DNA of 64,000 bases, taken from NCBI RefSeq assembly GCF_003390925.1, contig NZ_QUBS01000081.1, forward strand, positions 186,001-250,000. Direction: 5' to 3'. The notes beneath the pieces were generated by a model. That model saw only the letters and a list, made by a program, of their open reading frames with translations, made no database searches and was not told where the DNA came from. This DNA is from Trinickia diaoshuihuensis (GTDB taxonomy: Bacteria > Pseudomonadota > Gammaproteobacteria > Burkholderiales > Burkholderiaceae). Position numbers and translations under genes: made by a program. Positions 36,237 through 45,531 of the stretch are shown one piece after another (the first letter of the stretch is position 1; every line of letters begins with the position of its first letter).

Positions 36237-36908
36237 ATGGCCAAAACTGAGATCGTCTCGCCGATAGCATCGGCTGCCCACTCTGCCTCCGGCGTCGTCT
36301 ATGTCGTGGACGACGACGATCAAATGCGCGGTGCGCTCGTGAGTTTGCTTCGCTCGATCGACCTCGAGGTCAAGGCGTTCGGGTCGGCGGAGCAGTTTCT
36401 GGCTGCGCCCAAGGGACCTCGGCCGGCTTGCCTCGTACTCGACGTGCGATTGCGCGGACAAAGCGGGCTGGCGCTTCAAAAGTCCCTGCTCGAGCAGGAA
36501 TGCGCCGCCATGCCCATCGTCTTCATGACGGGGCATGGCGACATTGCGATGACGGTCGAGGCGATGAAGGCGGGGGCGATGGATTTCTTGACGAAACCAT
36601 TTCGCGAGCAAGACATGATCGATGCGGTGCGTAGCGCATTGGACCGCGATGCTCGGCATTTTGCCGAGGATAGCTCGCTGATCGAAGTGCGTGAGCGGTG
36701 GGCCTCGCTGACCCCGCGTGAACGCGAGGTGCTGACGCACGTCGCGGCCGGGCTGCTCAACAAGCAAATCGCGGCCGAGATGGGGATTGCCGAAGTCACC
36801 GTAAAGATCCACCGCGGCCAAGCCATGCGCAAAATGAACGTGCGGTCGGTAGCGGATCTCGTGCGCCGGACCGAGGCACTCGGTGTGAAAATCGTCGGCG
36901 GTCGGTAA
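36237..36908 (+). CDS. FixJ-type response regulator (receiver plus LuxR HTH)
   Basis: A protein of 223 residues. The receiver runs about 20-135 with the acid pair in VVDDDDQM, phospho-acceptor D69 (CLVLDVRLRGQSG) and the K of DFLTKPF. The output is a LuxR-type HTH (LTPREREVLTHVAAGLLNKQ, then IAAEMGIAEVTVKIHRG). It is convergent with the histidine kinase gene, the likely partner. Several nearby promoters carry 7-2-7 inverted boxes of a kind that such regulators bind. The 233-base upstream gap holds no gene I trust. Confidence 0.93.
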   Translation: MAKTEIVSPIASAAHSASGVVYVVDDDDQMRGALVSLLRSIDLEVKAFGSAEQFLAAPKGPRPACLVLDVRLRGQSGLALQKSLLEQECAAMPIVFMTGHGDIAMTVEAMKAGAMDFLTKPFREQDMIDAVRSALDRDARHFAEDSSLIEVRERWASLTPREREVLTHVAAGLLNKQIAAEMGIAEVTVKIHRGQAMRKMNVRSVADLVRRTEALGVKIVGGR

Positions 36909-36931
36909 AACTCGTTCGTGGCGTGTGTATA

Positions 36932-36955
36932 GCGCCGGAGCGCCGTGGCCGGCGC
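36932..36955. terminator. Terminator between response regulator and kinase genes
   Basis: GC-rich arms GCGCCGG (36932) and CCGGCGC (36949) with a 10-base loop, between two convergent stops. Confidence 0.6.
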
Positions 36956-36959
36956 CTGC

Positions 36960-38333
36960 TTAAGGCGCCGCAAGAGGCAAGACGATCGTTGCGCGCGTGC
37001 CGCCCTCGCGGCGCGGCGTCAACTCGAGTTGCCCGCGATGTGCTTGTACGATCGACTTGCAGATAGCGAGGCCCATGCCCATGCCGTGCGGCTTCGTCGT
37101 GAAGAGCGGTTCGAAGATGCGCTGCGCCAGCAGTGGGTCCACGCCGTGGCCGTTGTCGTCGATATGAATGCAGACGTGCTCTTCGCCGCGATCGCAGCTC
37201 AGCACGAGCATACGCTCGCTTTCCGGTATGGCGTGCATCGATTCGGCCGCATTCATGAGCAGACCGATGACGGCCTGTTGCAATTGAATGCGCTCCCCGC
37301 TTACGGGAAACGAGCCCGATAAGCCTCGCAGACGTAAATCGACGTTCATCGCGTCGAGCGTGCATGCCACGATTTCGGCGGCCTCGCGTAGCACCTCCGC
37401 GAGATCGAGTGCGACGAATTCCGGCGCTGCTTGCCGCGCTCTGGCGCGCAAGGCGCCGATGATCGTGCGCGCGCGCATTGCGCATGCGCAGATGTGGGCA
37501 AGCATCTCGCGGGCAGCGTCGATATTGGGCGTGCTTCGGTTCAGCCATTTGAGGCCGGCGCGGGCGGAAGTGTCGAGCGCGCTGACGGGTTGCGCTACTT
37601 CATGCACGATCGATGCCGCCAACTCTCCGTAAGACTTGAGCCGGCTTGCGCGATCGAGTGCGGAAAGCGTCTCTCGCATATGGGCTTGCTGGAGATCGAG
37701 CGCTTCGTGAAGACGCGCGTTATCCAATGCGAATCCGGCTTGCAAAGCGATGATTTCGAGCAGCGCGATGTGTGCGGACGTGAAGGCGCCGGGCAACTCG
37801 CGGTGCTCCAAATACAAAGCACCCGTCAACGTGCCGTCGAACCGAATCGGCAGACAAGTCAGCGAACGTGGCTTGAATCGACGCACGTAAACGTCCGTAT
37901 GCCAATGCTTTGAGCCGTAGGCATCCTGCAGCGTGAGGCCGTTGCGAAGCCGCACGGCAACAGTCAGGATCGAGACCGGCAGTCTTTTACGCGGCGCCTG
38001 CCGATGGGACCTATTCGACGAGCGAGATATTTCCCTGCTGACCGCCGCTTCCCATCCGTCCTCGCGCAACAGTGCGATGAACCCGCCGGTCGCTCGCGTG
38101 CTATCGATCGCGGCGTCGAGCAGTTTTTCGATCCGTTTGGCAGGCACGCGTTCGCTGGCCACCGTACGCGAGACCCGGCGCAGCGCGCCGACGTCGAGTC
38201 CCGGCAACGAGGGGCGCGCAAACGCTTCGAGGGGCGGGGCCACAGCGAAAGCCGCATCGCTCGTGACCGTGTGCGACGGCCAACCACGCAGCGCCGCGCA
38301 AGCGCCGTAGGAATTGTCGGGTTCGTTGTCCAT
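36960..38333 (-). CDS. GAF-domain sensor histidine kinase
   Basis: A cytoplasmic kinase of 457 residues with no membrane helix. A GAF domain spans about 60-215 (LLDAAIDSTRATGGFIALL to LEIIALQAGFALDNARLHEAL). The phospho-acceptor is H244 in ASIVHEVAQPVSALDT. The ATPase domain has GLLMNAAESMHA, IDDNGHGVDP, FEPLFTTKPHGMGMGLAIC. It resembles the C-terminal half of the large AAA-GAF-kinase hybrids that pair with FixJ-type regulators. It is convergent with the response regulator, so it is a likely pair in tail-to-tail layout. The GAF ligand is unknown. Confidence 0.9.
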   Translation of the reverse strand: MDNEPDNSYGACAALRGWPSHTVTSDAAFAVAPPLEAFARPSLPGLDVGALRRVSRTVASERVPAKRIEKLLDAAIDSTRATGGFIALLREDGWEAAVSREISRSSNRSHRQAPRKRLPVSILTVAVRLRNGLTLQDAYGSKHWHTDVYVRRFKPRSLTCLPIRFDGTLTGALYLEHRELPGAFTSAHIALLEIIALQAGFALDNARLHEALDLQQAHMRETLSALDRASRLKSYGELAASIVHEVAQPVSALDTSARAGLKWLNRSTPNIDAAREMLAHICACAMRARTIIGALRARARQAAPEFVALDLAEVLREAAEIVACTLDAMNVDLRLRGLSGSFPVSGERIQLQQAVIGLLMNAAESMHAIPESERMLVLSCDRGEEHVCIHIDDNGHGVDPLLAQRIFEPLFTTKPHGMGMGLAICKSIVQAHRGQLELTPRREGGTRATIVLPLAAP

Positions 38334-38390
38334 GGGTCATCTCCCGCTTGGCGAGGGTGCTCTCGGTGAACGTGATTTTGCGTTTCATGT

Positions 38391-38403
38391 AGTGAGTACT
38401 CCA
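38391..38403 (+). promoter_or_regulatory. TetR-type box AGTGAGTACTCCA
   Basis: Matches AGTGAGCGCTACA at 38570-38582 (opposite strand) at 10 of 13 bases. It is 58 bases upstream of the kinase start. Confidence 0.4.
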
Positions 38404-38569
38404 CAAACGAACGTTAGCACACTCCATTTTGAAATGAAAAGATTGTCTTTGTATGCGGACCAAGAAGGACGGCTGCTTGCGTGCGATAGTGATCGACATG
38501 CCTTTGAAAATTAACAAAAAATTATGAATGTTGTTGATTCGATGTGGGTCGTGTATCATCATTCATTCA

Positions 38570-38582
38570 TGTAGCGCTCACT
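38570..38582 (-). promoter_or_regulatory. TetR-type box AGTGAGCGCTACA
   Basis: Lies 80 bases upstream of the TetR start, in the usual place of an autoregulatory operator. The centre AGCGCT is self-complementary. Confidence 0.4.
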
Positions 38583-38661
38583 GTATGAAATTTTTCGCCG
38601 CGGGCGCGAAGCTTAATTTTTAGGATGGGTGGTGTGGGTTGACGCCTGCCATGGGAGCGGT

Positions 38662-39339
38662 ATGAACCAAGCGGCAAAGAGGAAGACCGTGCGCGGAACG
38701 GGGGTGCGTGAGGCCGCGGCGCAAGAAACGCGAGAGAAGATTCTGCGCGCGGCGACGAAAGTCTTCGCACGCTTCGGCTATGAAGGCGGCAGCGTCGAAA
38801 AGATCTCCAGTCTGGCGAAGTCGTACGACCGGATGATCTACTACTACTACGGCAGCAAGGAAGGCCTCTTCGTGGCGGTGCTGGAGGGCATCTATCGGCG
38901 CATGGACGAGGCGGAAAGCAAAGTCGCCCTTGATCCCACGGTGCCCGTCGAAGCGCTCAAGACGGTCATTCGCTTCAAGTTGGACTACTATTGGCGCAAC
39001 CCCGATTTCATGACGTTGCTCAACACGGAGAACCTGCACAAAGGACGGCACGTGTCGAAGCTCGAGCGAAAGGGAGAGTATTCCTCGCATGCGGTGCGCA
39101 GCATCGCGAAGATTCTCGAGAACGGCGTCGAGCAAGGGTTGTTTCGCAAAGACCTCAACGCGCGCGACGTGTTTTTGTTGATTGCATCGACGGCGTATTT
39201 CTATACGTCGAACCGTTATACGCTATCGGTATTTTTGGGCGAGGAACTCGGTGCGCCCGAAGCCGTGCGGCATTGGGAGTCGTTCGTGATCGACAGCGTG
39301 CTGCGCGTGGTTCGCGCGGATCCGCCGTCGCACGCCTAG
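38662..39339 (+). CDS. TetR-family transcriptional regulator
   Basis: A protein of 225 residues. HTH at about 20-65: TREKILRAATKVFARFGYEGGSVEKISSLAKSYDRMIYYYYGSKEG (in parts), followed by a TetR C-terminal domain with NPDFMTLLNTENLHKGRHV. ATG 38662 has GGAG upstream. It lies 53 bases before the molybdenum hydroxylase genes on the same strand, so it is probably their local regulator. Confidence 0.92.
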   Translation: MNQAAKRKTVRGTGVREAAAQETREKILRAATKVFARFGYEGGSVEKISSLAKSYDRMIYYYYGSKEGLFVAVLEGIYRRMDEAESKVALDPTVPVEALKTVIRFKLDYYWRNPDFMTLLNTENLHKGRHVSKLERKGEYSSHAVRSIAKILENGVEQGLFRKDLNARDVFLLIASTAYFYTSNRYTLSVFLGEELGAPEAVRHWESFVIDSVLRVVRADPPSHA

Positions 39340-39392
39340 CGCCCCCTTAGCCCCGTCGTCCGTCGTTTCGATGAAGGCGCACGCCACCCGCA

Positions 39393-40247
39393 ATGAACTA
39401 TCTTCGCGCTCGTACCGTAGAGGAAGCGCTCGCTAGGCTCGGCGCTCATCCGCGGCCCCGTATCGTCTGCGGGGCCACCGATGTATTTGCGGATGCGACG
39501 CTCGTGCCGTCACGATTCGAATGGCTCGATATCAGCCGGCTCGATGCGCTGCGCCGTATCGAGCGAGGCGACGGCATGGTCAGCGTCGGCGCAGCGTGTA
39601 ACTGGGAGGCGATCGCCGGCACCCCCTGGTTGCCCGCTTCGCTGACGCAGGCTGCCGGTTACGTCGGTTCGCGGCAAATTCGGATTCAGGGCACCGTCGG
39701 CGGCAACATCTGTCATGCCTCGCCGGTCGCGGACGGCGTTCCCGCGCTGCTCTCGCTGGACGCTCAAGTCGAACTCGCCAGTCTGCGCGGCGTGCGCCGA
39801 TTGCCGTTGGCTGATTTCGTTTTAGGCAGTGGCCGCACGGCGCTGCATGCGGACGAACTGCTCACTGCCGTATTGTTCGCACTGCCGCGCACGCAAGACC
39901 GCACTGCTTTCGTCAAATGTTCGAATCGCGATGGTCCGGCCATCGCCGTCGTGTCGGCCGCCGTTCATCTACGCCTATGTGCACGCGGCACCGTGCGGGC
40001 GGCGGCGGTCGCCGTCGGCGGCGCATCCGAGGTTGCGGTTCGCATGCGTGCCGTCGAAGCAGCGCTATTGGAGCGGCGTTGCGGCGATGCGATAGACGCG
40101 CTCGCCCTGGCCTCGTTCGATGAACTGGCTCCGATCGACGATTGTCGCGGTACGCCCGCGCATCGGCTTCATCTTGCGCGCGTGGCGGTGATGCGCGCGC
40201 TCGCACATTGCATCGAGGACTCGGCGCATGGCGCATCCATTGCTTGA
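39393..40247 (+). CDS. FAD-binding medium subunit of a molybdenum hydroxylase
   Basis: A protein of 284 residues of the CoxM/XdhB type. PRIVCGATDVFADATLVPSR corresponds to the FAD pyrophosphate loop, and IQGTVGGNICHASPVADGVP is the second FAD motif (TIGGN type). It passes electrons from the iron-sulfur clusters to its acceptor. Its last 20 bases overlap the next gene, so the two subunits are co-translated. Confidence 0.92.
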   Translation: MNYLRARTVEEALARLGAHPRPRIVCGATDVFADATLVPSRFEWLDISRLDALRRIERGDGMVSVGAACNWEAIAGTPWLPASLTQAAGYVGSRQIRIQGTVGGNICHASPVADGVPALLSLDAQVELASLRGVRRLPLADFVLGSGRTALHADELLTAVLFALPRTQDRTAFVKCSNRDGPAIAVVSAAVHLRLCARGTVRAAAVAVGGASEVAVRMRAVEAALLERRCGDAIDALALASFDELAPIDDCRGTPAHRLHLARVAVMRALAHCIEDSAHGASIA

Positions 40248-43053
40248 AGAGTCAGCTCACGTCGACAAGGAAGCGGCAATGGCGAGCGCGAGCGAAGCGC
40301 CGGCCGGGGCGCATGACGCGTTCGAATTGAACGGGGTGCGCGAGCGTCTACCGGCGGACCCATCGCAGCGTTTGATCGACTACTTGCGGGCGGGTTTGCG
40401 TCGCTTCGGGACCAAAGAGGGCTGCCGGCAGGGCGATTGCGGAAGCTGTACCGTGCTCGTCGATGGCGAAGCGCGATACGCTTGCCTCATTCCGTTGGCG
40501 CAAGTCGCGGGGCGCCGCGTGGTGACGGTCGAAGGCCTCGCGCAGGGCACGCGATGCGGCAGCCGTCTACAGCATGCGTTTTTGGCGCATCAGGCGGTGC
40601 AGTGCGGCTTCTGTATTCCGGGCATGCTTACAGCCGCGGCCGCGGCAATCGATGCCGGCCGGGTCACCGGGCGCGACAGTGCGCGGGCGGCGATCGACGG
40701 GGTGCTATGCCGATGCACGGGCTATCAAAAGATCGTCGATGCCGTGACCGAGGTGGCTTGCGGCCGCACGCAGACGCAATGCATAGCGGCGCCGCGCGAA
40801 GGGCCGTCGGTCGGCGTGCCGCTTACGCGACTCGATGGGCCGCAAAAAGTCGACGGCAGCCAGCGCTTCGGCGCCGATGCCTACCCGGCCGATAGCTTGT
40901 TCCTGCGTGCCGTTCGTTGCCCGCATCATCGCGCGCGTTTCACGTTCGGGGATATTGATGCGTTCGTCGCGGCTCACCCCGGTATTCGATGCGTCTTGAC
41001 ATATGCCGATGTACCCGGCGTGAACATGCACGGCGTGGCAACCCCATATGCCGATCAACCCGTATTGCCGGAACTCGAGGCGCGGCACTATCTGGAGGCC
41101 GTGGCCCTTGTCGTCGGCGAACGCGAGGCTGTGGCGGCGCTCGACATGACTCGCTTCCCCGTTACGTGGGAGCAGCGCGAAGCCGTATTCGCGGTTGACG
41201 AGGCGGCGCGGGCTGGGAGTCCACTGTTGCATGACCATCGTCCGGGCAATCTGTTGATCGAGGGTTTGGTGCGCAGAGGCGACACTGTGGACGCCATCGA
41301 GCGCGCGCGGTACGTCGTGCATTCCACCTTCGAATCGAGTTTCGTCGAACATGCCTATTTGGAGCCCGAAGCGGGATGGGCCCGGCGTGTGGGCGATACT
41401 GTCGAGATCCATTCTTCGACGCAGGCACCGCATCCGCACCGAGCCGACCTAGCTCGCATCCTCGGGCTCGCGCCGGAACAGGTTCGCGTCGTGGCGACGG
41501 CGGTCGGCGGCGGTTTCGGCGGCAAGCTCGATATGACGGTGCAGCCGTTGCTGGCTATCGCGGCTTGGCATCTCGACCAGCCTGTCGCGATGGCGCTGTC
41601 GCGGGAAGAGTCGATGGCGACGTCGACCAAGCGTCATCCCGGGCGCATGGTCTCGAGTATGGCCGCCGATGCGGGCGGACGGCTCTGCGCATTGACGTTC
41701 GAAGGTGACTTCAATACTGGGGCATACGCTTCCTGGGGTACGGCCGTCGCGAATCGGGTCCCTGTTCACGCCGGCGGACCTTATAGGATCGAACATTATT
41801 TCGCTCGTGCGCGCGCGATCCATACGCATATCACGCCGGCGGGGGCGTTTCGAGGGTTCGGCGTCCCGCAAACGACGATGTCGCAGGAGCAACTCGTCGA
41901 TGAGTTAGCGCGCGAGGCCGGTTTCGATCCGCTCGAGTTTCGCGCGATGAATGCGTTGCGTCCAGGCGATACGCTGCCGACGGGGCAGATACTCGACGAC
42001 AGCGTGGGCCTCGTCGCTTGCCTGGATGCGCTGCGTCCCAGATGGGGCGACATGCGCGAGCGCATTGCTGCGCTGAACGAAGCAGCGCCTAGGCACGTCC
42101 GCCATGGCGTAGGCCTGGCTGCATTCTTTTACGGCTGCGGCAACACGGCGCTGCCCAACCCTTCAACGGTGCGTTTCGGCATTTGCGCCGACGGGGCGAT
42201 CGTCTTGCATCAAGGCGCGGTGGACGCCGGGCAAGGCGCGAACACGGTCATTCCGCAGATTGCAGCCGATGCGCTCGGCGTACCGGTGGACTGCCTCCGG
42301 TTCGAGGGACCGGATACGTTCGTAACACCCGATTGCGGGCGGACGTCGGCCTCGCGCCAGACATTCATTACGGGCCGTGCGGCGTTTTTGGCGGGCAGCA
42401 CGCTGCGCCTTCGATTGCTCACGCATGCGGGCGCGGCGGCCGATGCGCGGATTGAGCCGAAGCCGGGCGGCATCGCCATTGACGGCCGTTTAGTCGATCT
42501 GCGATCGCTGCCGGTGGACGAACACGGTTATGTGCTTGCCGCGGAGGAAAGCTTCGATCCGCCTACCACCTCGCTCGATGCGGCGGGGCAGGGCAGCCCT
42601 TATGCCACCTATGCATTCGGCGCTCAGATCGCGCACGTCGTGGTCGATTGCGAGAGCGGGCGCGTCCGTGTGCTCGAGGTTGTTGCCGCACATGACGTCG
42701 GCAAAGCGGTGAATCCGACGCTGCTGGAGGGGCAAGTGCAAGGCGCCGTCGCGCAGGGCGTCGGTATGGCTTTGATGGAACAGTACCATCCCGGCCGGTA
42801 TAACAATCTGCACGACTATTTGATTCCGACGGTGCATGACGTGCCGCGGGTGCAGTCGATTTTCGTGGAGGCCCCCACGTCGATCGGTCCATACGGGGCC
42901 AAAGGGATCGGCGAGCCGGCCCTCGTTCCGACGGCGGCCGCGATCTTAAACGCCATTTTCGACGCCGTGGGTGTCCGCATCCGGCAAGCACCGGCCACGC
43001 CCGATGTCGTTTTGCGGGCCATGGCCGAGCGCGGCGATGCTTGCCGCCGTTGA
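40228..43053 (+). CDS. Molybdenum hydroxylase: 2Fe-2S and molybdopterin subunits fused
   Basis: A protein of 941 residues that joins the small and large subunits usually made separately. N-terminal [2Fe-2S] cluster: C66, C71, C74 and C86 (KEGCRQGDCGSCTVLVDG). Second cluster: C126, C129, C161 and C163 (QCGFCIPGM, LCRCTGYQK). The Mo-cofactor part starts near 195 (LTRLDGPQKVDGSQRFGADA), with AVGGGFGGK, AFRGFGVPQTT and the catalytic glutamate E896 in GAKGIGEPA. It hydroxylates a heterocycle or oxidises an aldehyde. The substrate is not determined, and the adjacent MFS carrier suggests an organic acid. Confidence in the family is high. Confidence 0.93.
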   Translation: MAHPLLEESAHVDKEAAMASASEAPAGAHDAFELNGVRERLPADPSQRLIDYLRAGLRRFGTKEGCRQGDCGSCTVLVDGEARYACLIPLAQVAGRRVVTVEGLAQGTRCGSRLQHAFLAHQAVQCGFCIPGMLTAAAAAIDAGRVTGRDSARAAIDGVLCRCTGYQKIVDAVTEVACGRTQTQCIAAPREGPSVGVPLTRLDGPQKVDGSQRFGADAYPADSLFLRAVRCPHHRARFTFGDIDAFVAAHPGIRCVLTYADVPGVNMHGVATPYADQPVLPELEARHYLEAVALVVGEREAVAALDMTRFPVTWEQREAVFAVDEAARAGSPLLHDHRPGNLLIEGLVRRGDTVDAIERARYVVHSTFESSFVEHAYLEPEAGWARRVGDTVEIHSSTQAPHPHRADLARILGLAPEQVRVVATAVGGGFGGKLDMTVQPLLAIAAWHLDQPVAMALSREESMATSTKRHPGRMVSSMAADAGGRLCALTFEGDFNTGAYASWGTAVANRVPVHAGGPYRIEHYFARARAIHTHITPAGAFRGFGVPQTTMSQEQLVDELAREAGFDPLEFRAMNALRPGDTLPTGQILDDSVGLVACLDALRPRWGDMRERIAALNEAAPRHVRHGVGLAAFFYGCGNTALPNPSTVRFGICADGAIVLHQGAVDAGQGANTVIPQIAADALGVPVDCLRFEGPDTFVTPDCGRTSASRQTFITGRAAFLAGSTLRLRLLTHAGAAADARIEPKPGGIAIDGRLVDLRSLPVDEHGYVLAAEESFDPPTTSLDAAGQGSPYATYAFGAQIAHVVVDCESGRVRVLEVVAAHDVGKAVNPTLLEGQVQGAVAQGVGMALMEQYHPGRYNNLHDYLIPTVHDVPRVQSIFVEAPTSIGPYGAKGIGEPALVPTAAAILNAIFDAVGVRIRQAPATPDVVLRAMAERGDACRR

Positions 43054-43083
43054 CTGCTTCGCATTTTTTCAAAGCCCGAACCG

Positions 43084-44361
43084 ATGACTTCAGCCAACCC
43101 TATCGAGCAAATCCCCTCGCGCACCATCTCCCGGCCGTCCTGGTACGCGCGGCTCGCGCCCGAGGGTAAGCGTGCTTTCAAGGCATCGTTCGCCGGATGG
43201 GCCACCGACGCGTTCGACTTCATGGTCTTCAGCTTCGTCCTTGCCTCGTTGATCGACCTGTGGGGGCTGGACCGCGGTAAAGCGGGGCTGCTTGGCACCG
43301 TGACGCTGATCTTCTCGTCGATCGGCGGATGGATCGCGGGCGTGCTAGCCGATCGATACGGCCGCGTACGCGTGTTGCAAGGAACGATTCTATGGTTTTC
43401 GTTCTGCACGCTAGCGATCGGATTCGCACAAAACTTCGAGCAGATTTTCTTTCTACGCGCGTTGCAAGGGCTCGGGTTCGGCGGCGAATGGGCCGTCGGG
43501 GCGGTGTTGATCGGAGAGGTTGTCGCACCCGAGCATCGCGGTAAAGCAGTGGGCCTCGTGCAAAGCGGCTGGGCGATCGGCTGGGGTGGCGCGGCGGTTC
43601 TTTACAGTGTTGCGTTTTCGTTTCTGCCTGAGTCGGTGGCATGGCGCAGTCTTTTCTGGGTCGGCGTCCTTCCCGCGTTGCTCGTGCTTTACATACGCCG
43701 GCATGTCCCGGAATCCGAAGTCTTCGCGCAAGGGAATGCGGCAAGGAAGCAAGACGCGAAGCGCATTTCCGTTTGGGCTATTTTCTCGCGGACGCTTTTG
43801 CGCAGGACGGTACTCGCCTCGCTGCTCTGTACCGGCATTCAAGGGGGCTTTTACGCGATGTCCACTTGGCTGCCTGCCTTCCTAAAGACCGAACGCCATC
43901 TTTCGGTACTCAATACGGGCGCGTATCTGTTGATGATCATCGTCGGCTCGTTTTGCGGCTATCTCGCGGGCGCCTACCTGTCCGACTACTGGGGGCGCCG
44001 GCGCAACTTCATGCTCTTTGCGGTGCTCTCGCTGGTATCGGTGTGGTTGTACTTGACGCTTCCGCTCTCCAACGCCCAGATGCTCTGGCTCGGGTTTCCG
44101 CTCGGCTTTTCGTCGTGCGGCATTTTTAGCGGCGTGGGGGCGTATTTGACCGAACTTTTTCCGTCCGAATTTCGCGCGAGCGGACAAAGCTTTACGTATA
44201 ACTTCGGCCGCGGTATCGGTGCGTTGTTTCCGAGTTTAGTTGGTGTCTTGAGTCATTCGACGAGTCTTGCGATCGCGATCGCAATCTTCTCCGGGATGTC
44301 CTATGGCGTGGTGTTGCTGACAATGTTGATGCTGCCGGAGACCAAGGGCACGCAGCTTTGA
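43084..44361 (+). CDS. MFS transporter, aromatic acid/sialate symporter type
   Basis: A 12-helix carrier of 425 residues. FAGWATDAFDFMVFSFVLASL with acid residues in helix 1, GGWIAGVLADRYGRVRVL (motif A), LQGLGFGGEWAVGAVLIGEVV and a C-terminal LPETKGTQL are typical of the aromatic acid:H+ symporter and NanT-like groups. It lies 30 bases after the molybdenum hydroxylase and probably imports its substrate. Confidence 0.9.
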   Translation: MTSANPIEQIPSRTISRPSWYARLAPEGKRAFKASFAGWATDAFDFMVFSFVLASLIDLWGLDRGKAGLLGTVTLIFSSIGGWIAGVLADRYGRVRVLQGTILWFSFCTLAIGFAQNFEQIFFLRALQGLGFGGEWAVGAVLIGEVVAPEHRGKAVGLVQSGWAIGWGGAAVLYSVAFSFLPESVAWRSLFWVGVLPALLVLYIRRHVPESEVFAQGNAARKQDAKRISVWAIFSRTLLRRTVLASLLCTGIQGGFYAMSTWLPAFLKTERHLSVLNTGAYLLMIIVGSFCGYLAGAYLSDYWGRRRNFMLFAVLSLVSVWLYLTLPLSNAQMLWLGFPLGFSSCGIFSGVGAYLTELFPSEFRASGQSFTYNFGRGIGALFPSLVGVLSHSTSLAIAIAIFSGMSYGVVLLTMLMLPETKGTQL

Positions 44362-44396
44362 CCGAGCGACGCAGCCCTATGCGACGGTATCGGCAG

Positions 44397-44436
44397 CGAC
44401 GAGCGCCGTCGCGAGTACCGAGCGCGACGCTCGTCG
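44397..44436. terminator. Terminator between MFS and BON genes
   Basis: Perfect 9-base arms CGACGAGCG and CGCTCGTCG with a 22-base loop, between two convergent genes. Confidence 0.6.
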
Positions 44437-44448
44437 TCCCGCGGCGCT

Positions 44449-44823
44449 TCAGCTACCTTCCTCGCGAATCGTCAGTTTGCTGCTGACCGACGTGACGCCT
44501 TGGACTCTTCTCGCCGCATCGGAGGCCAACTGATCCTGCGATGCGTCGGAGATGACGCCCGAGAGAATGACCTCTCCGGTGTCGGCCATCGCAAAGACAG
44601 TAATGTCGCTATTTTGCAGCCCCTTCGTCAGTACGAGTTGTTTGTGGATTCGGCGAGCCAGTTCGTGATTGGCCGCGCGTGCCGCCTTTCTATTCCAGCT
44701 TGGCTGGTTGCTTTGCGCGCCGGAAGGGGCGCTGCCGTCCGCGGCCACGGCCGGCAGGGCGCCCGCGATAGCCGCGGCCATGACGGCCAGGGCGCCGATG
44801 AGGAATACAGACTTTGATTTCAT
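44449..44823 (-). CDS. Periplasmic BON-domain protein
   Basis: A protein of 124 residues with a Sec signal (MKSKSVFLIGALAVMAAAIA, cut after AVA). One BON domain follows at about 55-122: ELARRIHKQLVLTKGLQNSD, then TVFAMADTGEVILSGVISDAS and SDAARRVQGVTSVSSKLTIRE. BON domains bind membranes in OsmY-like stress proteins. ATG 44823 has AAGG upstream. A palindrome containing CATACG-TT-CGTATG lies 153 bases upstream. Confidence 0.88.
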   Translation of the reverse strand: MKSKSVFLIGALAVMAAAIAGALPAVAADGSAPSGAQSNQPSWNRKAARAANHELARRIHKQLVLTKGLQNSDITVFAMADTGEVILSGVISDASQDQLASDAARRVQGVTSVSSKLTIREEGS

Positions 44824-44964
44824 GTCGGATACCTTTGAATGCGTTGCGTCGAATAGGTGAACGGCGATGCGCGCAGGTCGCTGTAATCGCACACCGCACT
44901 GCGAGGATAGGGGCCTTGCGCCACCGTCGCTATCCGGCGTTCGGCTCGCTGGACCATGCTGTCG

Positions 44965-44994
44965 TCGCATACGGACATACGTTCGTATGCGACG
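44965..44994. repeat. Long inverted repeat with CATACG palindrome
   Basis: Arms GTCGCATACG and CGTATGCGAC (10 of 10) with a 10-base centre. Inside it, CATACG-TT-CGTATG (44977-44990) is a perfect 14-base palindrome. It may end the Ohr transcript and/or serve as an operator for the BON gene. There is no T-run, and it fits the CCATACG 7-2-7 box family. Confidence 0.55.
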
Positions 44995-45009
44995 TGCGCA
45001 TGGACCGCT

Positions 45010-45426
45010 TTAGATCAGATTGATTTGCACATCGATATTGCCGCGCGTAGCCTTCGAGTACGGACACGTTTCATGTGCCTTGTCGACGAGCGTGCGCGCC
45101 ATTTTCGAATCGAGCCCCGGCAAATGAACGTTCAGGCGGGCCTGTAGCGCATATCCGCCGTCGATCATCCCTAGATCGACTTCGGCATCGACCGAGAGCG
45201 CGTCGGGCAGAGTGATATTCAATCCCTTCGCCGCGAGCCCCATGGCGCCGATGAAGCAGGCCGACCATCCCGCCGCGAATAGCTGCTCGGGGTTAGTCCC
45301 GTCGCCGGCCGCGCCCGGGGAGGACAAGCGAATGTCCAGCCGTCCGTCGGAACTGCGGGACGTGCCGTTGCGGCCGCCCGAGGAGGTATGCGTTTTTCCC
45401 GTGTAGATAATCTTGTCGAGTTTCAT
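45010..45426 (-). CDS. ohr: Organic hydroperoxide resistance protein (Ohr/OsmC family)
   Basis: A thiol peroxidase of 138 residues that reduces organic hydroperoxides. Both redox cysteines are present: C57 in GWSACFIGAMG and C121 in ETCPYSKATRGN. NPEQLFAAGWSACF is the Ohr signature. ATG 45426 has GGAGC upstream. The divergent neighbour is a GFA protein, and the region between carries both motif types shared with other redox genes. No OhrR-type MarR gene is adjacent. Confidence 0.92.
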   Translation of the reverse strand: MKLDKIIYTGKTHTSSGGRNGTSRSSDGRLDIRLSSPGAAGDGTNPEQLFAAGWSACFIGAMGLAAKGLNITLPDALSVDAEVDLGMIDGGYALQARLNVHLPGLDSKMARTLVDKAHETCPYSKATRGNIDVQINLI

Positions 45427-45531
45427 ATTGTTGCTCCGTGGTAGGTGGCGATAAACCGCCGAGGGTTTATCGATGCGCCGGACACGTTTTCCGGCAAGCA
45501 CGAGAGTAGCGATGGGATCGACGTAGAAACA

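Larger units (their letters stand above)
38334..38661. other. AT-rich divergent promoter region
   Basis: 328 bases between the kinase and TetR starts, with AT content clearly above its surroundings, especially at 38400-38620. It carries two related 13-base boxes (38391 and 38570). No gene is seen. Confidence 0.7.
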
